Shown piece after piece: positions 43,414 to 52,628 of a stretch of DNA of 64,000 nt (position 1 is the stretch's first letter; the number at the start of each line of letters is the position of its first letter). The notes under the pieces are model-generated. The model searched no databases, was not told the DNA's origin, and saw nothing but the letters and a program-made list of their open reading frames with translations. The DNA lies in the NCBI GenBank assembly GCA_963702495.1, contig CAVPDA010000010.1:425024-489023 (forward strand), given 5' to 3'. This DNA is from CAVPDA01 sp963702495. GTDB taxonomy: Bacteria; Pseudomonadota; Gammaproteobacteria; Burkholderiales; Rhodocyclaceae. The translations under genes were made by a program, and so were the position numbers.

Positions 43414-44577
43414 TCAGGCTGCGTCGCTGTTGACGAACGACTGAAGGGCATGGGCTCGGGCTTCTTCGGCCAGGGCCTGGCGCAGAAGTTCCACGCCCTC
43501 TCCGGTCCGTGCACTCAAACGAACGCGCGAAATTTTATCATATTCGCCGCGCTCCACGCCCGGGTCGGCACCGGTAGCGTCGATCTTGTTCCAGACCACG
43601 ATCTGGGCCACGTCGGCGGCGCCGATCTCCTTCAGCACCGCATTCACCGCCGCAATCTGCTGTTCGCGGTCGGGGCTGGACGAGTCCACCACGTGCAGGA
43701 GGAGATCGGCGCTCGCCGTCTCCTCCAGGGTGGCGTGGAATGCCGCCACCAGGGAGTGCGGCAAATCGCGGAGGAAGCCTACCGTGTCCGAAACGATGAT
43801 CGGGCCGGCATCGCCCAGATAGAGCCGGCGCGAGGTCGTGTCGAGGGTGGCGAACAACTGGTCTGCGGCGTAGGCGCCGGCGTGGGTCATCGCATTGAAC
43901 AAGGTGGACTTGCCGGCATTGGTGTAGCCGACGATCGAAACCGCCAGCAGCTCGCGCCGCGTGCGCGCCCGGCGCCGCACGGCACGCTGGCGCTCCAGCC
44001 GCGCCAGGCGGTCCTTGAGAACCTTGACGCGCTTGCCGAGCAGCCGGCGGTCGGTTTCCAACTGCGTTTCACCGGGTCCGCGCAGACCGATGCCGCCTTT
44101 CTGTCGCTCCAGGTGGGTCCAGCCGCGCACCAACCGCGTCGCCAGGTGTTCGAGTTGGGCCAGTTCGACCTGCAGCTTGCCTTCGTGGCTTTTCGCGCGC
44201 TGCGCGAAGATGTCGAGGATCAGGCTGGTGCGGTCGACAACCCGGCACCCCAGTTCCCGCTCCAGATTGCGCTGCTGGGCGCCGGACAGATCGTGATTGA
44301 AGATGGCGATTTCCGCCTGGTGATCGCGCAGGGATTGCGCCAATTCTGCGACCTTGCCCTTGCCGGCGAAGGTCGCCGCGTCCGGTGCCTGGCGCCTGCC
44401 CTGGATGAGCCCGACCGGAGCCACGCCGGCGCTGCCGGCGAGCAACTGGAACTCGGCGAGCTGCTCGCTGATCCCGCCGTCGCCGAAATCGAGTTGAACA
44501 AGAACCGCCTTGGGCGATCCTGCCTGGGTCCGGCCCTGCTGCGGGGCAGAGGAGTGCGCGACCGCCGTGTCAAGCAT
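43414..44577 (-). CDS. hflX: Ribosome-associated GTPase HflX (387 aa)
   Basis: A GTPase that splits stalled ribosomes. It has an N-terminal HflX domain (VGLIQGRRQAPDAATFAGKG; LRGPGETQLETDRR near 167) and a G domain with P-loop GYTNAGKSTLFN near 217, DTVGFLRDLP (G3) and NKID (G4). Position between hfq and hflK is conserved. Confidence 0.95.
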   Translation of the reverse strand: MLDTAVAHSSAPQQGRTQAGSPKAVLVQLDFGDGGISEQLAEFQLLAGSAGVAPVGLIQGRRQAPDAATFAGKGKVAELAQSLRDHQAEIAIFNHDLSGAQQRNLERELGCRVVDRTSLILDIFAQRAKSHEGKLQVELAQLEHLATRLVRGWTHLERQKGGIGLRGPGETQLETDRRLLGKRVKVLKDRLARLERQRAVRRRARTRRELLAVSIVGYTNAGKSTLFNAMTHAGAYAADQLFATLDTTSRRLYLGDAGPIIVSDTVGFLRDLPHSLVAAFHATLEETASADLLLHVVDSSSPDREQQIAAVNAVLKEIGAADVAQIVVWNKIDATGADPGVERGEYDKISRVRLSARTGEGVELLRQALAEEARAHALQSFVNSDAA

Positions 44578-44637
44578 GCAAACAGACGGCGCAAACAGGA
44601 AGCGCGAATTGCGCGCTCACCCCCCAGCAAAAATTCA

Positions 44638-44874
44638 TCAACTATCGCCGTGTTCGTGGGGAATATTGACGGGACGTGCCGGCACGACGGTGGAAATGGC
44701 GTGCTTGTATACCATTTGCGTCACCGTGTTCTTCAGCAAGACGACGTACTGGTCGAACGATTCGACCTGTCCCTGCAGCTTGATGCCGTTCACCAGGTAA
44801 ATCGACACCGGAATGTGCTCGCGCCGCAGCGTGTTGAGGAATGGGTCTTGTAGCAATTGCCCTTTGGTACTCAT
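44638..44874 (-). CDS. hfq: RNA chaperone Hfq (78 aa)
   Basis: The Sm1 and Sm2 motifs are intact: GQLLQDPFLNTLRREHIPVS, then YLVNGIKLQGQVESFDQYVV and VYKHAISTVVP (the YKHA ring motif). The ATG at 44874 is preceded by a GA-rich ribosome site. Normal betaproteobacterial length. Confidence 0.97.
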   Translation of the reverse strand: MSTKGQLLQDPFLNTLRREHIPVSIYLVNGIKLQGQVESFDQYVVLLKNTVTQMVYKHAISTVVPARPVNIPHEHGDS

Positions 44875-44969
44875 GGGATCCCCCTCTGTTCTTTTGTTTG
44901 AGGCCGTACTGTAATCGATTTCCAATTATCGTGCCAAGGCATGCCGCACTGCGGCAGACGCTCGGCGCC

Positions 44970-46298
44970 CTATCCTCGTCTCTCGGCAAACGGGTTGCGC
45001 GAGGTCCGGAATTCCACCCGCAAGGGCGTTCCCTGCAATTTGAACGCCTCCAGGAAAGTTCGTTCCAAGTATCGCCGATATCCGTCCGGAACGTGCTCCA
45101 GCGCATTGCCGTGGATCACGATGATGGGCGGATTGGTGCCGCCCTGGTGCGCATAACGCAGCTTGGGGCGGAAAATGCCATGGCGCGGCGGCGAGTGCTT
45201 CGCCACCGCCTGCTGCAGCAGGCGTGTCAGCTTCGGCGTCGGCAGCCGCGTCATCGCCGCGGCGTAGGCGCCATCCACCGACGTCATCACCGCGTCGATG
45301 CCTTCGCCGCGCAGGGCCGAGATGTAGTGCAGGCGGGCGAAGCCGAGGAAATTGAGCTTGCGCCCGAAATCCAGCTTGAGGCGCTCGCGCAGATAGGCGT
45401 CCGCCTCGTCCCATTTGTTGATCGCCACCACCAATGCCCGCCCCGCCTCCACGATGAAGCCGGCGATGTGGGCATCCTGGTCCGAGATGTCCTGCTGCGC
45501 GTCCAGCAGCAGTACGACGACGTTGGCCTCCTCGATCGCCTGCAGCGTCTTTATCACCGAGAACTTCTCGACCGTTTCGAATACCTTGCCGCGGCGCCGC
45601 AGTCCCGCCGTGTCGATCAGCGTGTAGCGCTTGCCGTGCCGTTCGAAAGGCACGCTGATGGCGTCGCGCGTGGTCCCCGGCTGGTCGAAAGCAATGACCC
45701 GCTCTTCTCCCAGCAGCGCGTTGATCAGGGTCGACTTGCCGACGTTGGGCCGCCCCACCACCGCCACTCGCGGGCCGCTGTCCTCCTCGGCCTCTGGCTC
45801 GGCTTCCGGAAACGGCGTCAGGGCCAGATCCACCAGTTCGCGCACGCCTTCGCCGTGCGCCGCCGAGATCACCAGCGGTTGGCCGCAGGCCAACTCATGA
45901 AACTCCGCGGCAACCATGTCCCGCGCCATGCCCTCGGCCTTGTTCACCACCAGGATAACCGGCCGGCCGCTGCGCCGCAGGCGTTCGCCGACGTCCTTGT
46001 CCTGGGGGGTAAGGCCGTCGCGCGCATCCACCATGAAGAGCAGCATGTCGGCCTCGGCGATCGCCTGCTCGGCCTGGCGCGCCATCTCGCGCATGATCCC
46101 GTCCTTGGCCTTGGGCTCGAAGCCGCCGGTATCCACGACGAGGTAAGGACGCGCGCCGAGGCGGCCGTGTCCGTAGTGGCGGTCGCGCGTCAGGCCGGGC
46201 AGATCGGCCACCAGCGCATCGCGGCTGCGCGTCATGCGATTGAACAGGGTCGACTTGCCGACATTGGGCCGGCCGACCAGGACCAGGGTGGGATTCAC
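44970..46298 (-). CDS. der: Ribosome biogenesis GTPase Der (442 aa)
   Basis: Two tandem G domains, each with GRPNVGKST (near residues 9 and 182), NKxD motifs (VNKAEG, INKWDE) and a C-terminal KH-like domain. Needed for 50S maturation. It lies 95 bases before hfq and about 200 bases after bamB, from which it is separated by a dispersed repeat. Confidence 0.97.
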   Translation of the reverse strand: MNPTLVLVGRPNVGKSTLFNRMTRSRDALVADLPGLTRDRHYGHGRLGARPYLVVDTGGFEPKAKDGIMREMARQAEQAIAEADMLLFMVDARDGLTPQDKDVGERLRRSGRPVILVVNKAEGMARDMVAAEFHELACGQPLVISAAHGEGVRELVDLALTPFPEAEPEAEEDSGPRVAVVGRPNVGKSTLINALLGEERVIAFDQPGTTRDAISVPFERHGKRYTLIDTAGLRRRGKVFETVEKFSVIKTLQAIEEANVVVLLLDAQQDISDQDAHIAGFIVEAGRALVVAINKWDEADAYLRERLKLDFGRKLNFLGFARLHYISALRGEGIDAVMTSVDGAYAAAMTRLPTPKLTRLLQQAVAKHSPPRHGIFRPKLRYAHQGGTNPPIIVIHGNALEHVPDGYRRYLERTFLEAFKLQGTPLRVEFRTSRNPFAERRG

Positions 46299-46363
46299 TT
46301 AGGCCGGCCGACCCAAGCCCAAAGAGGCTTTCGCCTTCTGGCCGGCCGGAAAAATCCAAGCGC

Positions 46364-46430
46364 TACGAACAAGGGGAGATTCCCTATCCCCCCAGCGGGC
46401 ACCAGGGGGAAGCCCCCTAGTGGATCCCCG
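46364..46430 (+). repeat. Dispersed double-hairpin repeat, copy 2 (between bamB and der)
   Basis: The first 21 bases are identical to the complement of 14003-14023; the rest aligns with a few gaps. It contains AGGGGGAAGCCCCCT (46404-46418), a hairpin. It occupies the otherwise empty bamB-der gap (46299-46506). Confidence 0.65.
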
Positions 46431-46506
46431 ACGCCCGCATTCGCGGCGCCGTTCCGCGCCTGGTTTGTCACACCGCGAATTCAGGGGCAGCACGATCGAG
46501 CCGAAG

Positions 46507-47643
46507 CTATTGCACGGTGAGGGCGTAGAGCCCGCCGTCGCGGGTCTGCACGGCGGCACCGGACGCAAATCTCCGCGGCTCGCCGGCCACGCCGCTGCTG
46601 TCGGTGGTGTAGCGCGCGGCGAACGACCCATCCTCGCGCTTGAGCGCATGGACCACGCCGGCCACATCGCCGACGAGAACGTACGGCCCCGCGGCGACCG
46701 GACGGCTCACGCCGCGCATGAACAGCTTGTCCTGTTTCCACATGCTGGCGCCGTTGCTGCGGTCCAGAGCATGCACGGCGCTCTTGTCATCCGTGATGTA
46801 GACATAGCGGTCGTCCACATCGAGGCCGACGTCGCTCGACAGCTCGCGCGCCCACAGCACGTTGCCGCCGCTGAGGTCGAAACAGCCGACCCGGCCCTGA
46901 TAGGCCGCCGCGCACACGGCGCGTCCGCTCACCACCGGCGTGCCGGTCACGTCCGCCACCCTCTCCAGTTCGGTCGAACCGCGCGGCAGCGTCACCGTCG
47001 CTTCCCACACCGCCGCGCCGTTGGCGCTGCTGATCGCCACCAGCTTGCCGCCGGGAAATCCGGCGAGGATCAACTTGTCCGCCACCGCAACCCCCGCCGG
47101 CCCGCGCAGCGACAGGGGCGGCGTGGTGCGCTGATACACCCAGCGCTGCTTGCCGTCCCGCGCGTCGAGGCAGAAGATGCGGCTGTCGCCGCTGCGCACG
47201 ATCACCGCCCCGTCGGCGAAGGCAGGCGGCGCCAGCACCTCGGAACTGACGCGCGCCTTCCACAGCGGCTGTCCGCGCGTGTCGAAAGCCAGGACTTCGC
47301 CTTTCGGCGTGCCGACCACGACCAACGCCGCGTCGGCGCCCACCCCGCCGGAAAGGCTCTGACCGGCGTTGATGCGCCACGCCTCGCGGCCGCCGTCGAA
47401 GCGCGCGATGGCACCGTTGCGCGCCGCCGCATAAACCGAATCGCCGACCACCGCCGGGACGAAAGTATAGATCCCGGCCTCGCCCAGCGCCCCTTTCCAG
47501 CTCAAGCGCAGGTCCGCGCTCGGGCTGAGCGTCGTCAGTTCCGCCATCTTGACCTTGGGACTGCTGGAGAACGGATTGAGGCTGTCCAGGGTCGAGCAAC
47601 CGCCAATCAGAAACAACGCCAGCAATAACGCGGAACCCCGCAT
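46507..47643 (-). CDS. bamB: Outer membrane assembly lipoprotein BamB (378 aa)
   Basis: Eight-bladed beta-propeller lipoprotein of the BAM complex. Lipobox LIGGC in the first 17 residues; PQQ-type blade repeats follow (GQPLWKARVSSEVLAPPAF, DGKQRWVY, GGNVLWARELSSDVGLDVDD, ASMWKQDKL). The ATG at 47643 shares one base with the yfgM stop (TGATG). The yfgM-bamB-der order is conserved. Confidence 0.95.
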   Translation of the reverse strand: MRGSALLLALFLIGGCSTLDSLNPFSSSPKVKMAELTTLSPSADLRLSWKGALGEAGIYTFVPAVVGDSVYAAARNGAIARFDGGREAWRINAGQSLSGGVGADAALVVVGTPKGEVLAFDTRGQPLWKARVSSEVLAPPAFADGAVIVRSGDSRIFCLDARDGKQRWVYQRTTPPLSLRGPAGVAVADKLILAGFPGGKLVAISSANGAAVWEATVTLPRGSTELERVADVTGTPVVSGRAVCAAAYQGRVGCFDLSGGNVLWARELSSDVGLDVDDRYVYITDDKSAVHALDRSNGASMWKQDKLFMRGVSRPVAAGPYVLVGDVAGVVHALKREDGSFAARYTTDSSGVAGEPRRFASGAAVQTRDGGLYALTVQ

Positions 47644-48311
47644 CACTGACCATCCCCCAGGGCTTCCAGCTTGACTTGCAGCAATTCGCCATAGGCCGCG
47701 TTGGCCGTCGACTCCGGGCCGCTCTTGGGGCGCGCCGCGATCTTGGCGATGGCGCTCTGGTAGGCCGCCTTTGCCTCGTTGCGCTTGTTCTGGGCGGCGT
47801 AGATGTCGCCACGCATTTCGGCGTAGCGTGCGGCGAAGGGCTCCAGGGGCTCCCGTTCGAGCTGCTTCAGCGCTTCGTCGTAGGATTTCTCGTCGAACAG
47901 CACTGCCGCCAGGCGCAACCGCGCCAGATCCTTGAGTTCGGCATCGCGCGCATTGTCCGCCGCCCACGCGAGCTGGGCGCGGGCCGTCTTGAGATCGCCG
48001 GCTTCGACCTGGGCCTTGGCCGACAGCAGCGCCCCCATGCCGGCATAGGAGGAGCCGGAATAGCTTTCGAGCAGCGTGCCCGCCGCCTCCTTCGCCTTCC
48101 TGGCGTCCTTCTCGGTCACCGCCTTTTGCACCGCCGCGTAGACGGCGGAGGCCTGCGCGCTCTGGCCGCGCTGGTACCACTGCCAACCCTGGTAGCTCAC
48201 CACCGCCACCGCGGCCGCGACCGCGATCGTCGTGATGAGGTTTCCATGCATCTGCCACCAGGTCTTGATCGCAGACAGCTGTTCCTGCTCTTCCAGATCA
48301 TACGTTGCCAT
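47643..48311 (-). CDS. yfgM: YfgM-type membrane-anchored TPR protein (222 aa)
   Basis: Starts MATYDLEEQEQLSAIKTWW, one transmembrane helix (LITTIAVAAAVAVVSYQGW), then periplasmic TPR-like helices (DUF2133/TPR_21). In E. coli YfgM works with the chaperone PpiD at the Sec translocon. The ATG at 48311 overlaps the end of hisS by 14 bases. Confidence 0.92.
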   Translation of the reverse strand: MATYDLEEQEQLSAIKTWWQMHGNLITTIAVAAAVAVVSYQGWQWYQRGQSAQASAVYAAVQKAVTEKDARKAKEAAGTLLESYSGSSYAGMGALLSAKAQVEAGDLKTARAQLAWAADNARDAELKDLARLRLAAVLFDEKSYDEALKQLEREPLEPFAARYAEMRGDIYAAQNKRNEAKAAYQSAIAKIAARPKSGPESTANAAYGELLQVKLEALGDGQ

Positions 48312-49590
48312 CTTCTTCCTCAGCAAACAGGTATTGTCCAACATGGTCGGTGAGATCGGCGCGCGCCACGCGATGCTGGCCGATCGTCTCGCGCAACGGC
48401 TTGATCGTCACCTGATCGGCCGCCGCTTCATCCTCGCCGATGATCGCTGCAAGCAAGGCGCCGGAGCCGTCCGCGCGCTTGAGCTGCGACTTGAAGCCGC
48501 CGCCGCCGCAGTGCAGCACCACCGAAAAACCGTTGCCGCGCAGTTCTTCCGCCACGCGGAAGGCCATGCGCTGCGCCGCCTCGCCCTGGTGCACCACATA
48601 CACGTCCGGCATCTCCCGCGGCAGGTCGGTATAGGCTTCGCGCCACAGGGCCATGAGCCGCTCGACCCCCATGGCGAAGCCGCAGGCCGGCGCCGGCTTG
48701 CCGCCCAGTTGTTCCACCAGGCCGTCGTAGCGCCCGCCGGCGCACACCGTGCCCTGGGCGCCGAGGCGCTCGGTGATCCACTCGAACACCGTCAGATTGT
48801 AGTAGTCGAGCCCGCGCACCAGGCGCGGATTGATGCGGTACGGCATGCCCGCATCCTTGAGCAGTTGCTGCAGTTCGTCGAAATGCTTGAGCGAGGCCTC
48901 GTCCAGCATGTCGATCAGTTTCGGCGCTCCGTCGATGATGTCCTGCAGTTGCGGATTCTTGCTGTCGAGGATGCGCAGCGGGTTGGCATGCAGGCGGCGC
49001 TGCGCCTCCGCGTCCAGCGCGTCGCGGTGCCGCTCCAGGTAGGCGATCAGTTCCCCGCGATGGCGCAGCCGCTCCTCGGTGCTGCCGAGGGAGTTGATCT
49101 CCAGACGGACATCGGTCAAGCCCAGGTCGTCCCACAGCCGCGCACACATGAGGATGTGCTCGGCGTCGATGTCGGGACCGGGAAAGCCCAGCGCTTCCAC
49201 GCCGAACTGGTGAAACTGGCGGTAGCGTCCCTTCTGCGGCCGCTCGTGGCGGAACATCGGCCCGGCATACCACAGGCGCTGCGGGCTGCCGTAGAGCAGG
49301 TTGTGCTGCAGCACCGCGCGCACGCAGGAGGCGGTGCCTTCCGGACGCAGCGTCAGCTCCTCGCCGTTCAGCGCGTCGACGAAGGAGTACATCTCCTTCT
49401 CCACGATGTCGGTGACGGCGCCGATGGCGCGCGCGAACAGGGGGGTGGGCTCGACCAGCGGCATGCGGATCGGCCGGTAGCCGTAGCCGCGCAGCCAGTC
49501 GCGCACCGCGGCCTCGAATTCCTCCCACAGTTCCGCCTCGTCCGGCAGGATGTCGTTCATGCCGCGCACGGCTTGTATGGTCGATGTCAT
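48298..49590 (-). CDS. hisS: Histidyl-tRNA synthetase (430 aa)
   Basis: A class II synthetase charging tRNA-His. It starts with QAVRGMNDILPDEAELWEEFE and has motif 2 around YAGPMFRHERPQKGRYRQFHQ-type sequence near 114, the HisA motif LVRGLDYYNLTVFEW near 260 and GGRYDGLVEQLGG, then an anticodon-binding domain. Normal length and complete. Confidence 0.97.
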   Translation of the reverse strand: MTSTIQAVRGMNDILPDEAELWEEFEAAVRDWLRGYGYRPIRMPLVEPTPLFARAIGAVTDIVEKEMYSFVDALNGEELTLRPEGTASCVRAVLQHNLLYGSPQRLWYAGPMFRHERPQKGRYRQFHQFGVEALGFPGPDIDAEHILMCARLWDDLGLTDVRLEINSLGSTEERLRHRGELIAYLERHRDALDAEAQRRLHANPLRILDSKNPQLQDIIDGAPKLIDMLDEASLKHFDELQQLLKDAGMPYRINPRLVRGLDYYNLTVFEWITERLGAQGTVCAGGRYDGLVEQLGGKPAPACGFAMGVERLMALWREAYTDLPREMPDVYVVHQGEAAQRMAFRVAEELRGNGFSVVLHCGGGGFKSQLKRADGSGALLAAIIGEDEAAADQVTIKPLRETIGQHRVARADLTDHVGQYLFAEEEDGNV

Positions 49591-49669
49591 GAATCGCTTG
49601 GGGCGCGAGGCGCGCGCGGGCCGCCGATCCAGGCCATCCGCGCCTCCCCGGCGTTGCGTGCGCTGAGAA

Positions 49670-50932
49670 TCAAATTGGCATCCGCCGCGGATATTTCCGC
49701 GCTACGTATTCGTCAACGATGGACTGGAACTCGGCGGCGATGCTCTCCCCCTTCAGCGTCACCGTCTTTTCGCCATCGATGTATACCGGTGCCACCGGTT
49801 TTTCTCCCGAGCCCGGCAGCGAGATGCCGATATTGGCGTGCTTGCTCTCGCCCGGGCCGTTCACCACGCAGCCCATCACCGCCAGCGTCATGTTCTCCAC
49901 GCCGTCGTAGCGCTCGCGCCAGATCGGCATCTGCTCCCGCACATGACGCTGAATCCGCTGCGCCAGTTCCTGGAAGTAGGTGCTGGTGGTGCGACCGCAG
50001 CCGGGGCACGCTGCCACCAGCGGCGTGAAGGCGCGCAGTCCCATGGTCTGCAGCATCTCCTGAGCCACGATCACTTCCTGCCGGCGGTCGCCGTGCGGTT
50101 CGGGCGTCAGCGATACGCGGATCGTGTCGCCGATGCCTTCCTGCAGCAGCACCGCCATCGCCGCGGTGGAGGCGACGATGCCCTTCGAACCCATGCCGGC
50201 TTCGGTCAGGCCGAGATGCAGCGGGTAGTCGCAGCGCGCCGCCAGATCGCGATAGATGGCGATCAGGTCCTGCACCCCGCTCACCTTGCAGGACAGGACG
50301 ATGGCATCGGCCGGGAGACCCAGCTCCTGCGCTCGCTGCGCGCTCTCCAGGGCGGAGGCCACCATCGCCTCGCGCATCACTTCGATCGCGTCCCGCGGCT
50401 GCGCGCGCTGCGCGTTCTCGTCCATGATGCGCGCCAGCAGCGCCTGATCGAGGCTGCCCCAGTTCACGCCGATGCGCACCGGCTTGCGGTAGCGGCAGGC
50501 AATATCGATCAGTTGCGCGAACTGCTCGTCGCGCCGGGCGCCCTTGCCGACGTTGCCCGGATTGATGCGCAGCTTGTCCAGCGCTTCGGCGCACGCCGGA
50601 TTGTCGGCGAGCAGCTTGTGGCCGTTGAAATGGAAGTCGCCCACCAGCGGCACGTCCGCATTCATCTTCAGAAGCTGCTCGCGGATCTGCGGCACCGCCT
50701 GCGCCGCCTCCTGTGTATTAACCGTGATGCGCACGATCTCGGAGCCGGCGCGCGCCAGTTGCGCCACCTGAATCGCCGTGGCGATGGGGTCCGCGGTGTC
50801 GGTGTTGGTCATCGACTGCACGACGACGGGTGCCGGCGCGCCGATCACGACCTTTCCCACGCGCACGCTGCGGGCTGCGCGACGTTGGGCGGGCTGGCCG
50901 CCGCTCGCTCTGGCCTCCATGACGTCGGTCAA
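49670..50932 (-). CDS. ispG: 4-hydroxy-3-methylbut-2-enyl diphosphate synthase IspG (420 aa)
   Basis: Penultimate enzyme of the MEP isoprenoid pathway, with a 4Fe-4S cluster. Cluster cysteines are in VAACPGCGRT and VMGCVVNGPGE. The TIM-barrel domain starts VRVGKVVIGAPAPVVVQSMT. Overlaps rodZ by ATGA. Confidence 0.96.
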   Translation of the reverse strand: MTDVMEARASGGQPAQRRAARSVRVGKVVIGAPAPVVVQSMTNTDTADPIATAIQVAQLARAGSEIVRITVNTQEAAQAVPQIREQLLKMNADVPLVGDFHFNGHKLLADNPACAEALDKLRINPGNVGKGARRDEQFAQLIDIACRYRKPVRIGVNWGSLDQALLARIMDENAQRAQPRDAIEVMREAMVASALESAQRAQELGLPADAIVLSCKVSGVQDLIAIYRDLAARCDYPLHLGLTEAGMGSKGIVASTAAMAVLLQEGIGDTIRVSLTPEPHGDRRQEVIVAQEMLQTMGLRAFTPLVAACPGCGRTTSTYFQELAQRIQRHVREQMPIWRERYDGVENMTLAVMGCVVNGPGESKHANIGISLPGSGEKPVAPVYIDGEKTVTLKGESIAAEFQSIVDEYVARKYPRRMPI

Positions 50933-51834
50933 TCCAGCTTCAACCGCGCAACGGAGCCGATGATGTGGGGCTGCATATCCACCGCGCGGTCGTCAACCTT
51001 GAGCCGCACCGAAGCGGCGTTGCCGATCACCAGCGCGAACGGCGGCTGGCCCTCGATCGCCAACGTCGAACCTGTCGAATTGAGCTTCGATACCAGAAGC
51101 TTGCCGGAACCGTCCCTGACTTCAACCCAGGATTCCTTGCCGAAGCTGAACTGCAGCCGCCGCAGCGCGCCCGGCGCCAGAGCCGGAACTCCAGGCGCCG
51201 CTGCCGCAGGCGGCTCGGCCGCCGGAGCGGGCGCCGGCACCACCGCCTGCACCGGAGCCGGCGGGACCGCAGGCGGATTCGCTGCCGGGGCCGGGCCACC
51301 CGGCGCCGGCAACTCCACGACGTGCGGGACCGCGTCGCCTGCCGCTGCGGGAATGTCCGCACCCTTTTCCGGCGCGGGCGATGTACCCAACTGCCATGTC
51401 CCCATGGACCCCGGCCGGAAGCGTTCGAAATAAACGCCCACGGCCAGCGCAACCACGACCAGCATCAGGATCGCCAGCAGCACGCGCGGCACGCCCTGGG
51501 AGCCCGAACCCACCGGCATGGTGCCGGCGGCGTTCGACGGCGGGTTCAGGTCGACTTCCCCCTGCGACAGTCGCCGCTCGACCGCCGCCAGCACCGGCGC
51601 CGGGTCGATCTGCAGGAAGCGTGCGTAGTTGCGCACGAAGCCACGGGCGAAGGTGTTGCCCGGGAGCAGATCGAACTCCTCGTTCTCGATCGCCGCCACC
51701 TGCTTCGGGGCCAGCTTGAGCGCCTGGGACACTTCGTCGATCGACAGGCCGCGATATTCCCGGCCCTGACGCAGGATGGCTCCCGGATGGAGCGCCGCCG
51801 GATCCGCCTCGGCGTAGTCCACCATCTCGCTCAC
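50929..51834 (-). CDS. rodZ: Cell-shape protein RodZ (301 aa)
   Basis: Links MreB to the membrane. N-terminal helix-turn-helix (LRQGREYRGLSIDEVSQALK, then IENEEFDLLPGNTFARGFVR), one transmembrane helix (VLLAILMLVVVALAVGVYF, about 117-135), a Pro/Ala linker and a C-terminal DUF4115 domain. I use the GTG at 51834, overlapping the pilW stop as GTGA; an ATG three codons later is an alternative. Confidence 0.92.
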   Translation of the reverse strand: MSEMVDYAEADPAALHPGAILRQGREYRGLSIDEVSQALKLAPKQVAAIENEEFDLLPGNTFARGFVRNYARFLQIDPAPVLAAVERRLSQGEVDLNPPSNAAGTMPVGSGSQGVPRVLLAILMLVVVALAVGVYFERFRPGSMGTWQLGTSPAPEKGADIPAAAGDAVPHVVELPAPGGPAPAANPPAVPPAPVQAVVPAPAPAAEPPAAAAPGVPALAPGALRRLQFSFGKESWVEVRDGSGKLLVSKLNSTGSTLAIEGQPPFALVIGNAASVRLKVDDRAVDMQPHIIGSVARLKLD

Positions 51835-52628
51835 TCGAACCGCCCCTGGGTCAAGGCCTGGTATTCCTTGCTGCCGACGAAATTGCGCCGCAACTGATTG
51901 GCATATTTCGCCTCGGATTGGAGGTCGCCGAGCTTGCGTTCGACGCGCAGCGCCAGCCACAGCGACTCGGCATTGGGCTCCATCTGCTCGTTCAGGGCGC
52001 CGATGAAGCGCTGCGCGTTCCGGTAGTCGCCGCGCTTGTAGCTCAGGTTGGCGAGATGATAGAGCGCTTGGTTGTTCCTCTCGTCGGCGATCACCGCCTT
52101 CTTGAAGTAGTCCTCCGCCGCCGCCTCGTCGTTCAGCCGCAGGGAACACAGACCGGCGTTGGTGTAAGGCTTGGTGGGGGTCCGATAGAGCGGATTCCTG
52201 ACCGCCGTCATCAGGTGCGCAATGCCCTCCTTCTCCCGGCCGTTGAGGCAGAGGAACCAGCCATAGTGGTTGTTCGCGTCCGGATCGCCGGGTGCGATGC
52301 TGAGGGAACGCCGGAACGATATCTCGGCTTCGGCGTTCTCCCCGAGGTACATCTGCACCAGCCCGAGCAGGTTGTAGGCGGGGGCGTACTCGGAGTCCGC
52401 CTGCAGGGCGATGCGCGCCTCCTGCAACGCCGTCGCCATGTTCGAGCCCTGGTAGTAGGCCATGCCGAGATCGGTATGGGCCTTGGCACGGGTGCGCGCG
52501 TCGCTGGGCCTGGCATCAGCCGAGGAGGGCAGTGTCTCCCCGACCTGGGGCTGAGGCGGCTGACGCAAGGGATTACCGGCGCAACCGGCAACCAGCAGGA
52601 TGGTCATCAACCACAGGATTCGCTTCAT
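51831..52628 (-). CDS. pilW: Type IV pilus biogenesis lipoprotein PilW/PilF (265 aa)
   Basis: Pilotin that brings the PilQ secretin to the outer membrane. Lipobox LLVAGC at residues 11-16, then six TPR-like repeats (AHTDLGMAYYQGSNMATALQ, AYNLLGLVQMYLGENAEAEI and following). The rlmN-pilW-rodZ order supports the assignment. ATG at 52628 overlaps the rlmN stop. Confidence 0.92.
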   Translation of the reverse strand: MKRILWLMTILLVAGCAGNPLRQPPQPQVGETLPSSADARPSDARTRAKAHTDLGMAYYQGSNMATALQEARIALQADSEYAPAYNLLGLVQMYLGENAEAEISFRRSLSIAPGDPDANNHYGWFLCLNGREKEGIAHLMTAVRNPLYRTPTKPYTNAGLCSLRLNDEAAAEDYFKKAVIADERNNQALYHLANLSYKRGDYRNAQRFIGALNEQMEPNAESLWLALRVERKLGDLQSEAKYANQLRRNFVGSKEYQALTQGRFE